Source: Dictyocoela muelleri
Taxonomy: Eukaryota > Microsporidia
Assembly (NCBI GenBank): GCA_016256075.1
Contig: SDVU01000290.1
Coordinates: 1 to 15,892, forward strand
Direction of reading: 5' to 3'
Length of the DNA: 15,892 bases
The notes beneath the pieces were generated by a model, which made no database searches, had not been told where the DNA came from, and saw only the letters and a list, made by a program, of their open reading frames with translations. The position numbers and the translations under genes are program-made. The first letter of the stretch is position 1, and every line of letters starts with the position of its first letter. Below are positions 6,888 through 15,322 of the stretch, piece by piece.

Positions 6888-9353
6888 AAAAATTTTTATG
6901 TAAATATAATATACTATTTGCGTTTAATATTGAAAACATATTATGTTTATCACTAAATTTTCGAAATTAAATCCGCAATAATGTATATTTTCCCAGAAAT
7001 ATGTTCAATTTCAATGCTATATTTATATAAGAAGATGATCCCCGGCTTTGAATAAAGCATCGCCATTATCAGTTCTTGTTTTTAATCTGTAATTTAATAA
7101 AATTGTACTAAATCGTTTAATAGTTCTCACTATTACATATACTTACTTTCGTCCTTTGAATATTTTATTTCATTATCATTTATTTATGCTGTAATATACC
7201 AAAACACTATATTTTTATAAATTATCTTTTCCGATACCTATTTCACTTGCATCAGTTTCAACAAAAAAAATGAAATATATATATATGATAACCTCGTAGA
7301 AGCTTTGATTTCTTTCCATGTTTTTTTTTCAATTTTTTATTTCGTTCTCATTCAATCTGAAGTTGCTGATTTTAGACCTAACTTATCTGTAGGAAATGAT
7401 AGCTTTATACTTAAATTAATGATAAAACACCAAAACCAATTGAAAATTCCAAATGAGTTTTTGAAGCTGTTTTATTGCTTTTGGAGGTGCTTAATTTTTA
7501 TAAATTTCTATATTATCGATATTTAGAAAGTATCAATGTGGTGTTATGTGTGTTTTAAATTTATATTTTAAAATTACAAAATTAGCTTTTTTAAGATTTA
7601 AGGACATAGTTCTTGAGTTAGACGTTTTAAAACTTAAAAAACTTCACAATAATGATCTTTCACATTTATACTATGTATCAACACGAAACTAAGTAAATAT
7701 TAAAGAATAGTAGATCACCCAGAATATTTACCCTAATTCTCTTAAAACTCCGAATTGCATTTTTATCCTAATAGCATTCTTGTATATTCATATTGTTGAT
7801 TTAGGTTAAAAAACTTGTATATTTTATAACATCGCCATGCATCTTTATCTGATGATAGCCTATTTAAAATCTATACAGCTTAATATGTTAGATTTGGATA
7901 TCTTTATTGTACATTCATCGATTTTTGTGCACGAGAATATCTCTTTTATAGTATAAAATAAATTTTACTATAACAAACAACAAGTCCTATGTCAGATTGT
8001 TCTTTGGTATGAAAAACGCAGGCGAAATATAAGTTGAATTTAGCTTTTAGATTATTTTATATACTATTAGATATAAAATATGTTTTTTGATTTGTTCTAT
8101 AAGGCTAATGGAACCAGATTTTTTTCCGTGTATCCTGAAAAAAGTTAAGGTATATTTTATGCGAATCATAAATAAATAAACGCTCTTGGTATATTTCTGA
8201 AATTTTCTAGATATCATTGAACAACTTTGTATTGTATATTTAGAATAACATCATATTAGGATCTTTTCCTCTATATTTTTGCTGAAGCTTGTGAGTAAAT
8301 CCATATAACCGTAATGTTTCTTCGCGAATTAAAGTTTTGCTTATTTTTATTTATAAATAGGCTCTCAATAATAAAATCTGTAAGTAATACTGGGACTATA
8401 CGACACTCCATGTTGAATTTGGCATTTAGGAACTCAGGTAATGATATATAAATTTATGAATATATCACGATTTATATAGAATATTTAGAGGCTGTATGTA
8501 GCACTAAATTCCCGGTTTCTTCGAATTAAAGAGATAATTTTTTAACAAGTTGTTGTGTAGTAACGAATATGTTAAGTTCATGTCTATTAAACATATAATC
8601 GTTTTTTAGTTGAATAGTGCTTTTTACGATAAAATATTTCCTTTGACATATTATTTAGGATAACATATATTCTTTCCTTGTTTTATATTTAAGCATATAC
8701 ATTTCTCTGTATTATGTGTAGAAGATTTGTGAAAATCTACAGTATTTACGGGATTTAAAGTTTGATTTAGTTTAAAAATTGTCAAAATTTTTATTTTTCT
8801 AAATATATATTGACTCTTCAATAATGATTTTTTCGTGCCCTTTATGTATTCTAATATATCCATAACTTAAAATTTATCGCTTTCTCTAAGTTTTAAACGC
8901 GTTTCGCATGTAAAATTTGTCATGAATTTACTTATAAATAAAAATTTTTGTTCATATTAATTCTATCCTTTGCATATTCCCAGCTCTTGAATGGTTTTAA
9001 ATAAATTTTAATATTATTCTTAAATAAGAGTATATTTTATTTGTTAGATTTCTCGTAATTTTAGTTTAATTACTTTGGCATATTTATTGTTATATTTCAA
9101 TAATAATATTTTTCAAGCGATTTACTTGGAATTTATTATCTTTTAAGAGAATTTTATATTCTGTAATTAAAGAAGTGTGAATAATAGTAATGTTTCGACT
9201 TTTGCATATTTGATGTTTTGGATAAGCTCTTTTACCTTTTCATTTTAATCATTTATATCTTGAATTTCAGCTCTTTCTAGAACTTCTATTTTTATACTAG
9301 TAGTTATGACAGTATCTTATAGTGTCATATTGAATTTTTTTGTAGGTATAAAA
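6888..9353 (-). pseudogene. gag to RNase H remnant of the gypsy-like element
   Basis: This is a minus-strand relic read from high to low coordinate. About 8640-9310 holds gag-like sequence. An open stretch at 8651-8863 includes a short His/Cys-containing piece (HKSSTHNTEKC, near 8700-8740) resembling the gag zinc-knuckle region of some gypsy elements. Reverse transcriptase fragments lie around 7500-8150, the clearest (LNLKKANF) near 7575-7615. RNase H begins with a TDAS motif (7237-7263) and ends with the HISGK...ADLISK signature at 6959-7012. The protease was not recognised. It is broken in many places. The MULE separates it from integrase. The order and spacing make the Ty3/gypsy call firm even though each fragment is short. 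Confidence 0.75.
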
Positions 9354-9795
9354 CTTTTGGAGCTTATATCGAAAGTTGTCTACCACTAAGTGTGAGGTCT
9401 TTAACATAAAAAATATTTCTTTTAAATTATTTGTAATATTAAAATCATAAATTTTATATTAGAAAACATAAAATTTTTTGTAGGTAACGCTCGATATAAA
9501 AGCAATTTTTCAATACCCATATGAAATTAAATTTATTAGAAAAAAAAACAAATTAGAATTAACTGATATACTTTCAAGAAAAGATACAAATTGAATACAA
9601 ATAGTGGAGATCTTATGATTGCATTCATAAAATATGATTAATAAATTAACATTTAATAAAAAAAACTATTTTAATTTTTTTTGATAATTTTGAAATTCAT
9701 TTTAAATATTAAAAATAATTTTAAAAAAATATTTTTTTATTTTAAAGACCCACCCTTTTTGGTAGGCAACTTTCGATATAAGCCTCCGACTTTTA
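9354..9795. mobile_element. Inverted-repeat (MITE-like) element next to the 5' LTR
   Basis: The left arm 9354-9445 (ttttggagcttatatcgaaa...) pairs with the right arm ~9695-9795 over about 75-90 bp. The shared outer block is gcttatatcgaaagttg followed by (t/c)ctacca. A third copy of that block, direct relative to the right arm, lies at 9480-9502. There is no coding content. The element sits between the gag remnant and the 5' LTR. Its outer right end (cctccgac) resembles the end next to the other LTR, so part of the right arm might instead be LTR edge. Confidence 0.6.
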
Positions 9796-10951
9796 AGTTT
9801 ATTGTCTTTGACTAACGAATTCATTCTGTCTTGTTCACGTAAGAGAACATGTTCTCTGAGATATCTGTGTTGTGGAATATAATCATCTCCGGCACAAAAT
9901 GGCCCCTATATAATTAAATTGAAAATTTCAAAAAAAAATTTTTGATATGAAAATTTTTTTAATAGCCTCATGACACTTAAAGTCCCCCTATTTTATTAAT
10001 AAAAAATAATTTTTGATTATAAATTTTATTAAGATAGTCATGAAACATATTCGGTGGCATAAAACGACCCAACCTATTTTATTAATGAAAATATTAATTT
10101 ATTTATAATAAATTTTATTAAACTATAAATTATATTTAATTAAACATTATAAAATATAATTTAAGTTATTTTTATTCGTTTCAATTAAAAAATTTTCTAT
10201 TTTTAAATAAATATATTAAAATATTTTTTTATATTTTTATTATTTTAATATTTAAACATAAATTTTTAAAAAAAAATCTTTAAATATTAAAACAATAAAA
10301 ATATAAAAAAATATTTTAATATATTTATTTAAAAATAGAAAATTTTTTAATTAAAACGAATAAAAATAACTTAAATTATATTTAATAATGTTTAATTAAA
10401 TATATTTTATAGTTTAATAAAATTTATTATAAAAAAATTAATATTTTCATTAATAAAATAGGGGGGATCGTTTTATGCTACCGAATATGTTTCTTGACTG
10501 TCTTAATAAAATTTATTATCAAAAAAATTTTTTTACTAATAAAATAGGGGGGTCGTTAGTGTCATGAGGCTATTAATAAAATTTCATATCAAAAATTGAT
10601 TTTTTGAAATTTTCAATTTAATTATATAGGGGCCTTATATGCCGAAGTGGTTATAATCCATAACAATCTGTGATATGTAGATCGAACGTTTGGCATATAA
10701 TCCTGAGTTGCATCTTCTGACGGCTTATGTTTATTTTTGAGGAAACGTTCCTTCCTTGTATGATGATGAGTATTGTTTGTTAATAAAGAAAAAAAAATAC
10801 TGTTATTTTTCACACCATAATTTATATAATATTTTTCCTTATATACCTTTTAAGCCAATCATATAACCATTTGTAATCTTAATAAATATATTGAATTATA
10901 AACACCTTTTAAAGACCCAACCAAATGTCGTTACTCCTTTTGTACACGACA
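9791..10951 (-). repeat. 5' LTR of the gypsy-like element, split by a palindrome
   Basis: 9791-9868 and 10665-10951 together match the 3' LTR at 3514-3858. The first piece is short and weakly conserved (ttcacgtaaga is the best run). The second matches from gtagatcgaacgttt to the LTR start tacacgaca. The palindrome 9869-10664 interrupts the LTR exactly where the other LTR is continuous. Confidence 0.75.
9869..10664. mobile_element. 796 bp near-perfect palindrome (foldback element)
   Basis: The arms 9869-10257 and 10280-10664 are inverted copies with over 90% identity by eye and a spacer of only ~22 bp. Each arm starts with gtt(g/a)tgga, includes ggcccctatataattaaatt, and carries two ~75 bp tandem sub-units (a 'cccctattttattaat' module with 'tcatgacac' or 'cataaaacga'). 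A short 'atctgt' repeat flanks it (9863-9868 and 10666-10671), and the same site in the 3' LTR has it once, which supports insertion with a 6-8 bp duplication. It has no coding capacity. A transcript through it would form a ~385 bp hairpin. Confidence 0.88.
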
Positions 10952-11063
10952 GTAAATACAATAAAAAATAAAAATAATGTACAAAATATATAGAAAAAAT
11001 TTTTATTACTTTTTTTGAAATTCTGTTATTATATAAATGTTATTTCCAAAAACTATTAAATAA

Positions 11064-11106
11064 TGTCGCGCGCGAAGCGGGCGACATGCGTATAGCGACT
11101 TGTGCG
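11064..11106. repeat. GC-rich island with small hairpin
   Basis: atgtcgcgcgcgaagcgggc followed by gacatgcgtatagcgac stands out in DNA that is otherwise nearly 80% A+T. atgtcgc and gcgacat can pair as a 7 bp stem. The word tgcgtatag recurs in the island near 13134-13142. Confidence 0.6.
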
Positions 11107-11877
11107 ATTATTATGAAGTGTATTTTTATATTTAGCTATTAATAATTTTATAATTTTTATAATTTTGTAATTTTATAATTTTTAAGATTTTTTTTAGTTA
11201 GAAAATTAAATTTTTAATAAATCAGAATTTGCTGATATACTTCATTTTTTAAGATTACAATTTTGTCAACATTGAAGCGCGAGACAATAAAATCCTAATT
11301 ACTTTTCAGTGGGTAATTTATAAATCAATTTTTTTTTAAATTTTGTATTACTTTTTATTTTATATACATTTTATTAAATTTTTTATAAGAAAAGTTTTAT
11401 AATCGTTCAAGAATCATGAAAAAAATGTTTTACTTATTCTAAATATGAAAACAAAAAAAATTTGAATTAAATATTTTATTGTAAATTATTATTTTTTTGA
11501 CAATTAAAAATCCAATTAAATTCTTTATCACATAAATTTTCAAAAACCACAACTTTCAACTTTTTTAAGATGCAAAATATATATATAAAATAAGTTTAGA
11601 CTTGGGGTCAATCTAATATGTAGCCATTACTTAAAATTGGTGGGTCATTATAAGATGTTAATTTCATACGTAATATAATTTAATTATAATTTTATTCTTA
11701 AATTAGTTCTATTTTATTGTATGAATATGAGTATAAGGTTCTTTCTAATTATGATGTGGCATACTCGCATAATTTAACCTATCTCACATCGCTTTAACGC
11801 GTCTTGCATGCCAAATTGAAATAATGATCATAAAGTAAAGTGTAACAAATGTGTAAAAAGTAGTCAAATTTTGCAAA

Positions 11878-11905
11878 TCGCGCGTGGAGCACGTCGCGCG
11901 TTGAG
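11878..11905. repeat. GC-rich island with inverted CGCGCG words
   Basis: tcgcgcgtggagcacgtcgcgcg contains two cgcgcg words separated by ten bases and able to pair. It is compositionally foreign to its surroundings. No function is assigned. Confidence 0.5.
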
Positions 11906-12117
11906 AAGGTAGCAGTTTTGCGCAAAAAATAATAAACGCTAAATATAATCTTTTTTTTTTATTTCCGAGATATTAGAACAAATTGATTTAATATGAAACT
12001 ATAAAGTTCGAACTCCAATTCAAGAAAATTAATATAATTTAAGGCTTTTAAAACTTTAGTAGCCGCTTTTTTTCGAGAGGGGGGGGATATTTTTTCACTA
12101 AATACCCATAGATCAAC

Positions 12118-12830
12118 ATGAAGAGAAAAGTGACATTAAATGATTTCATAAGTCAATTTCAAACAATGATTATATTTAAGAAATAAGCGTCTTTGTAAGT
12201 CGTTTTTTTCCGGATTACGTTTAGAGATTCGCGTACAAATAAATTAAAATATAGAAAAAGATGCCACAATTTTCTAAAATATTATCCGTTAAACCATTGT
12301 TTAACTAAAATCGTGCTATCAATATGATACTTGCTATATTTTGTTTTATTTAATGGATGTAATACGAAACAGATCCATATTTTCACCAATAGTCTGATAC
12401 ATCTATTAGAAAGATATAAAGGGGTTTATATATTATTGTTTCGTCAATACAAACAACTCTTGTAAAAAGGGTGGAAAGACGTTATAGCGGAGATTAAATA
12501 AACAAAATTTAGAAAAAGAAAGTACAATCGAGAAGGACTGATTTACGGGCTCTGGGTGCTAAGTGGTGTGGATAGGAGCAATGATAGAAAAAATTTTTTA
12601 GACATAGATAGAAATATAAATTCTTATACGTTATAAGCATCATAAAAAATCGAGTTAATTCGAATTAAATTATATTCACTGATATGTGGCGCGTATAAAA
12701 AAGTTGAATACTATTGGATATTCGCATTAACAGTTAACAGTATGTATCCTTTATTAATAGAGATAATTGTGTACATACAAACATCATAGGGGTACCCGGG
12801 CTGCTTCAAAAGAGTTTATACCTAAAAGAT
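12118..12830 (+). pseudogene. IS1595/ISXO2-like (Merlin-type) transposase relic, copy 3
   Basis: A frame from ATG 12118 gives the family-like N-terminus MKRKVTLNDFISQFQ before a stop at 12184. No zinc ribbon could be read, so that part may be deleted or scrambled. From 12502 one frame reads TKFRKRKYNREGLIYGLWVLSGVDR. This matches the ISXO2-type core around the first Asp, but the codons just before TKF are AAA TAA (12496-12501) where IDET..F is expected, so that Asp is lost. The second Asp is in TDMW (12681-12683, another frame). From 12691 a third frame has AYKK, then TVNSMY, then YIQTS-stop-GY, aligning with AY..l, TVNHS..F and HTQTIEG. The Glu position is TAG at 12787-12789. It is clearly dead. 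It is a different subfamily from copy 1, judged by the KRKYNRG and W-V-x-G-G-V-D-R wording. Confidence 0.8.
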
Positions 12831-12859
12831 ATAGCATGAGAAATATTTTAAGCCTTTTT

Positions 12860-13289
12860 TGAATATATTTTATGCTAAAGAGAAATTAAAATAAAAATAT
12901 TTAAAATTTTTTGTGTATCTTTTTAATTATTAAAAATTAAAATTTTTAAAACATTATGTATTATTAGTTTTTTTATGTAAACCGTGTAATATTTTTTAAA
13001 AAAAATGTTACACTTTCAAATGTGCCATGAAAATTGGTGAACCCAAATTTAAATATTTATAAAACTCAATATATAACAAAAATCATATATAAAAAATCAA
13101 AAAAATAAGTAAAAATATTAAAAGGCCTCGCAGTGCGTATAGGTTCCGCGCTGCGCGCAGAAAATTTTAATGGTTTCATATTATTTTATGTAAAGATGAA
13201 AATATTCCAAATAGATATTATTTAATAATAAATTTATTATAATAAGTTTTAATATCTTATTTTATGCTTCATCTTTAAAATGATAAATG
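12860..13289. other. AT-rich spacer with one GC-rich island
   Basis: No gene was recognised. 13126-13161 is a GC-rich island (cctcgcagtgcgtatagg, then ccgcgctgcgcgcag with a ctgcgcgcag palindrome). A 10 bp inverted pair (taaagatgaa/ttcatcttta) is present near 13191 and 13267. Confidence 0.5.
13126..13161. repeat. GC-rich island with palindrome
   Basis: Contains ctgcgcgcag (a perfect palindrome apart from its outer pairs being C-G) and the word tgcgtatag shared with the island at 11064-11106. Confidence 0.5.
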
Positions 13290-13764
13290 AATAGAAATAT
13301 ATTTAAGAAATTTTGATCTCTGATTATTATACACCAGACTTTTTCTTTTTTTAATTTCTAGGTTTAATTTTTTATACAAACTTTCTACGTGTTGTGTATG
13401 AAGTCTCATCTACAGATCTACAAATTATACTATGACAAATGTTTCTATAATATATTCACTTGATTCTCTTATCCTTCTATATTAAATCCTTTTATCAGTG
13501 TGATTTACATATCAAGGCATTATAATTCTATAATTATGACATAGGGTTTTGGATTAAGTATCAGGCACAATTTCTGCGTACATTTTGGCAATCAATGTAC
13601 ACTTATACGTAATAGTAACAGTCCAAACAGGTATTCTAGGCGAACTTTCACGATGATATTAAACATTCAATTTCAACTTCGCCTCATGAGTCTGCACTAC
13701 TATAACACAAAAATATCCCAATTTTATTTATATTTTCTCCCTAATATTGTTTAATTTTATTTTC
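13290..13764 (-). pseudogene. IS1595/ISXO2-like transposase relic, copy 4, core part
   Basis: This is a minus-strand relic read from 13764 down. EVEIECL at 13662-13680 fits the first-Asp motif (VEIDE) with one acidic residue missing. MYAEIVPD follows and matches the strand before the second Asp. HTDK holds the second Asp (codon 13494-13496). HTQHVESLYKKLNLEIKKR is an almost intact third-catalytic-residue block, with the Glu codon at 13383-13385. Frame changes and stops lie between these blocks. The sequence stops abruptly at 13764, where Merlin copy 2 begins. The expected upstream part resumes at 15323, so the gene was split by insertion. Confidence 0.78.
13755..13764. repeat. Candidate target duplication, left, of Merlin copy 2
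   Basis: ttttattttc is repeated at 15323-15332. Merlin elements usually duplicate 8-9 bp. Because the sequence is T-rich, chance is possible. Confidence 0.5.
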
Positions 13765-13771
13765 GGTGCAA

Positions 13772-13784
13772 GGCTGTAAAACTG
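13772..13784 (+). repeat. Left inverted repeat of Merlin copy 2
   Basis: ggctgtaaaactg, the exact reverse complement of 15305-15317. Confidence 0.7.
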
Positions 13785-13959
13785 CTTACAACCAGGTAGG
13801 GGGTATTGAATATAAAAAATAAATTAGAAAAAATAAAAAAAATTAATCAAATTTTAATCAATATTTTTAATTAAAAACTTAATGACTTCGAACAAGACTT
13901 CATCGATTTTCTTGAATTATAATTTTAAATTGTAATAAATCAAATAAATTCTTCCAAAA

Positions 13960-14670
13960 AAAATTATTAATATAAGATTTCTTGACACCAATTTTCCATT
14001 TTTTTCATATTTAAGTTGCAATCATAAATTTTCAATATTATTCGTATATATCCTTTTTCATTTTTAAAACCTTTACTTTGATTTACTAATTTATGTTTAC
14101 ACATAGAATCCTAAAGAGCCGAAGGATATGATGGATACCCGTCTGTAATAAAAAGAGATCCTATTTTGACATTATCGAAATGATTTTGGTTATTGTTGGT
14201 ATCTTACGGTTATTTACCATTTTAATTATAATGTCTCTAAAATTTTTTCAATAATACCTATTATACATATGCAGCCTGGCATAGAATCATACATTTGAGA
14301 ATGATATAATACCAATTTAACTTGAAAAATAACTGTTTCATCTATTTGAACAGAATTTTCATCTCATAATATCATTCTTTCATATTTTTTGTTACAAAAT
14401 TTAAAAAACTTCTGCCAATTTTATTTTATCTTTAGGGCTTGTTTATGATATTGAACAAATTTTTAAAATACGTTTTTAATTGTCGCGATATAGTATTTTA
14501 TAAACTGTAAGGAAGTAATTGTAGAGTGGAATTTTAGGAGTATTAATCTACTTGAATAAAAACACTGATCACCTCAAGTAGAATAGTCTGGTGAACACCT
14601 ATATGTAAGATTATTTAAATGTCCGGTATACTTGCATAGTTTCATTGTACCATGACACTTGTGACACTGA
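13960..14670 (-). pseudogene. Merlin transposase relic, copy 2
   Basis: Read from 14670 down on the minus strand. QCHKCHGTMK holds the first zinc-ribbon Cys pair (codons 14664-14666 and 14655-14657), followed by TYRCSPDY for the second half. VQIDETVIF has the first catalytic Asp (14340-14342). FITDGYPSYPSAL has the second (14141-14143), followed by CKHKLVNQSKGF, which aligns with the H..VNHS.GF block. The third acidic residue cannot be recognised; GYIRIILKIYD takes the place of G.HTN.IENIW. There are several stops and at least two frame changes, so it is dead. Its DGYPSYPSAL and VQIDET wording suggests a subfamily different from copy 1. Confidence 0.82.
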
Positions 14671-14697
14671 GTTTCATGAAATAATAAATCATTTTCC

Positions 14698-14709
14698 ATA
14701 AAAAATTTA
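14698..14709. repeat. Target duplication, left side of SINE
   Basis: ataaaaaattta matches ataaaaaattca at 15163-15174 at 11 of 12 positions. It ends at the base before the tRNA-like head. Confidence 0.6.
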
Positions 14710-14715
14710 GCCAGA

Positions 14716-14726
14716 TAGCTCAGTGT
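14716..14726 (+). promoter_or_regulatory. RNA polymerase III box A of the SINE
   Basis: tagctcagtgt matches the TRGCNNAGYNG pattern at its first ten positions. Confidence 0.7.
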
Positions 14727-14758
14727 TAAAACTCTTGAATGTAAAATTTAAGTATCGT

Positions 14759-14769
14759 GGTTCGAATCC
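14759..14769 (+). promoter_or_regulatory. RNA polymerase III box B of the SINE
   Basis: ggttcgaatcc fits the box B consensus exactly and lies 32 bases after box A, a normal internal-promoter spacing. Confidence 0.85.
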
Positions 14770-15162
14770 CGCCGAGGTCACTCTTTAATAAATAATGAAG
14801 GAATGACATTAGGCGGTCATAAATATATAATTATAGTATATTTACAGTTGTTCCAGTGTGTATAGCTGATTAAGACTTGGTCTAATATGAAGATAAGCAG
14901 AAGAAACTCTCTTAGGTGAGAGTAGAAGTGCGGCGACGCATCTAGGCAAAAAGTAGTGAAAAATAAAAATTCATGAAAAGCCACTAATTACCTGTATACT
15001 GCCGAGTCATTGATAAAACGAAGATGGCGTATACAGCTAGGCTTCTGGGTAGCTTGGGAAGTGATGTATTATTGGAACATCAAGAACCAAAGGTAAGAGA
15101 CCAAGGTAGGACAACTCTCCGGGTTGGCAGCTATTGATGTTGTCAACATTTAATAAATATCT

Positions 15163-15174
15163 ATAAAAAATTCA
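15163..15174. repeat. Target duplication, right side of SINE
   Basis: ataaaaaattca; see the partner at 14698-14709. The A-rich content makes this weaker than a mixed-sequence repeat. Confidence 0.55.
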
Positions 15175-15276
15175 AATGATTTGATTTTTTATAAAAATAT
15201 TTCATCATTTGTTTTTGTAGGAATATTATATATATCGAGCATTAAGAGTAATTATCTATATTTTTTTTTTCTTAAA

Positions 15277-15316
15277 GCTGTAAAACTGCTCACATAAATA
15301 TGGACAGTTTTACAGC
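15277..15316. repeat. Perfect 12 bp hairpin at the right end of Merlin copy 2
   Basis: gctgtaaaactg (15277-15288) and cagttttacagc (15305-15316) are exact inverted copies separated by 16 bases. The outer copy is the terminal repeat. The inner copy continues as ctcacataa, like the left end's cttacaacc, so it looks like a partial second copy of the left end placed just inside the right end. Confidence 0.8.
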
Positions 15317-15322
15317 CCCGCT

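Larger units (their letters stand above)
3514..10951 (-). mobile_element. Old Ty3/gypsy-like LTR retrotransposon, nested with younger insertions
   Basis: Two same-orientation copies of a ~350 bp sequence (3514-3858 and 9791-10951, the latter split by an insertion) bracket a minus-strand gag-pol relic in the order gag, reverse transcriptase, RNase H, integrase. Integrase after RNase H is the Ty3/gypsy order. The LTR starts with TGTCGTGTAC on the minus strand. The LTRs agree at roughly four fifths of positions, so the copy is old. The coding parts are badly broken, with well over ten breaks across several frames. A MULE, a hAT MITE, a large palindrome and probably another inverted-repeat element were inserted later. 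I could not define a primer-binding site, a polypurine tract or a target duplication. Confidence 0.8.
10952..12117. other. AT-rich spacer with GC-rich islands, no gene seen
   Basis: No coding signal or known element was recognised on either strand. The only compositional features are short GC-rich islands at about 11064-11106, 11272-11286 and 11878-11905, and a G run at 12079-12087. Confidence 0.5.
14710..15162 (+). mobile_element. tRNA-derived SINE, about 453 bp
   Basis: The head (14710 to ~14780) looks like a decayed tRNA gene with a box A (tagctcagtgt, 14716-14726) and a consensus box B (ggttcgaatcc, 14759-14769) at normal spacing. The anticodon arm region, cttgaatgtaaaatttaag, recalls a tRNA-Cys type loop (tgcaaa) after change. 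Acceptor and T stems do not pair well, so it is not a working tRNA gene. The unrelated body (~14780-15140) is clearly richer in G+C than the window, and a short A/T tail precedes the duplication at 15163. It contains the imperfect inverted pair cctgtatactgcc/ggcgtatacag. The body's family was not recognised. It is inserted in Merlin copy 2, just upstream of its transposase. Confidence 0.8.
13765..15322 (-). mobile_element. Decayed Merlin transposon, copy 2, carrying a SINE
   Basis: A perfect 13 bp inverted pair ggctgtaaaactg (13772-13784) and cagttttacagcc (15305-15317) lies near the ends, and a 10 bp direct repeat, ttttattttc, flanks the interval. The interior holds a Merlin transposase relic on the minus strand (13960-14670). 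Subtracting the nested SINE leaves about 1.1 kb, a normal Merlin length. Outside it, the two halves of another IS1595-like transposase lie in matching order, which supports the insertion. The exact outer bases are uncertain because the two ends differ beyond the 13 bp match. Confidence 0.7.

Noticed and set aside
7305-7526. Plus-strand open frame of 73 codons
   Set aside because: Antisense to the RNase H start and end of reverse transcriptase of the gypsy-like relic. No motif of its own.
7990-8030. Plus-strand peptide FFGMKNAG resembling a reverse transcriptase motif
   Set aside because: The surrounding retrotransposon reads on the minus strand with reverse transcriptase, RNase H and gag all in that direction. 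An isolated plus-strand match with wrong spacing to any following motif is best taken as chance.
11837-13016. Possible ends of the copy 3 IS1595-like element: aaagtgtaaca (11837-11847) and its inverse (13006-13016)
   Set aside because: Only 11 bp match, the match does not extend, and no target duplication is visible. The implied length (1.18 kb) is attractive but the evidence is too thin to annotate.
14710-14782. Functional tRNA gene
   Set aside because: Boxes A and B are good, but the acceptor ends do not pair, the T stem is mostly mismatched, and a non-tRNA body with a flanking duplication follows. A SINE head explains it better.
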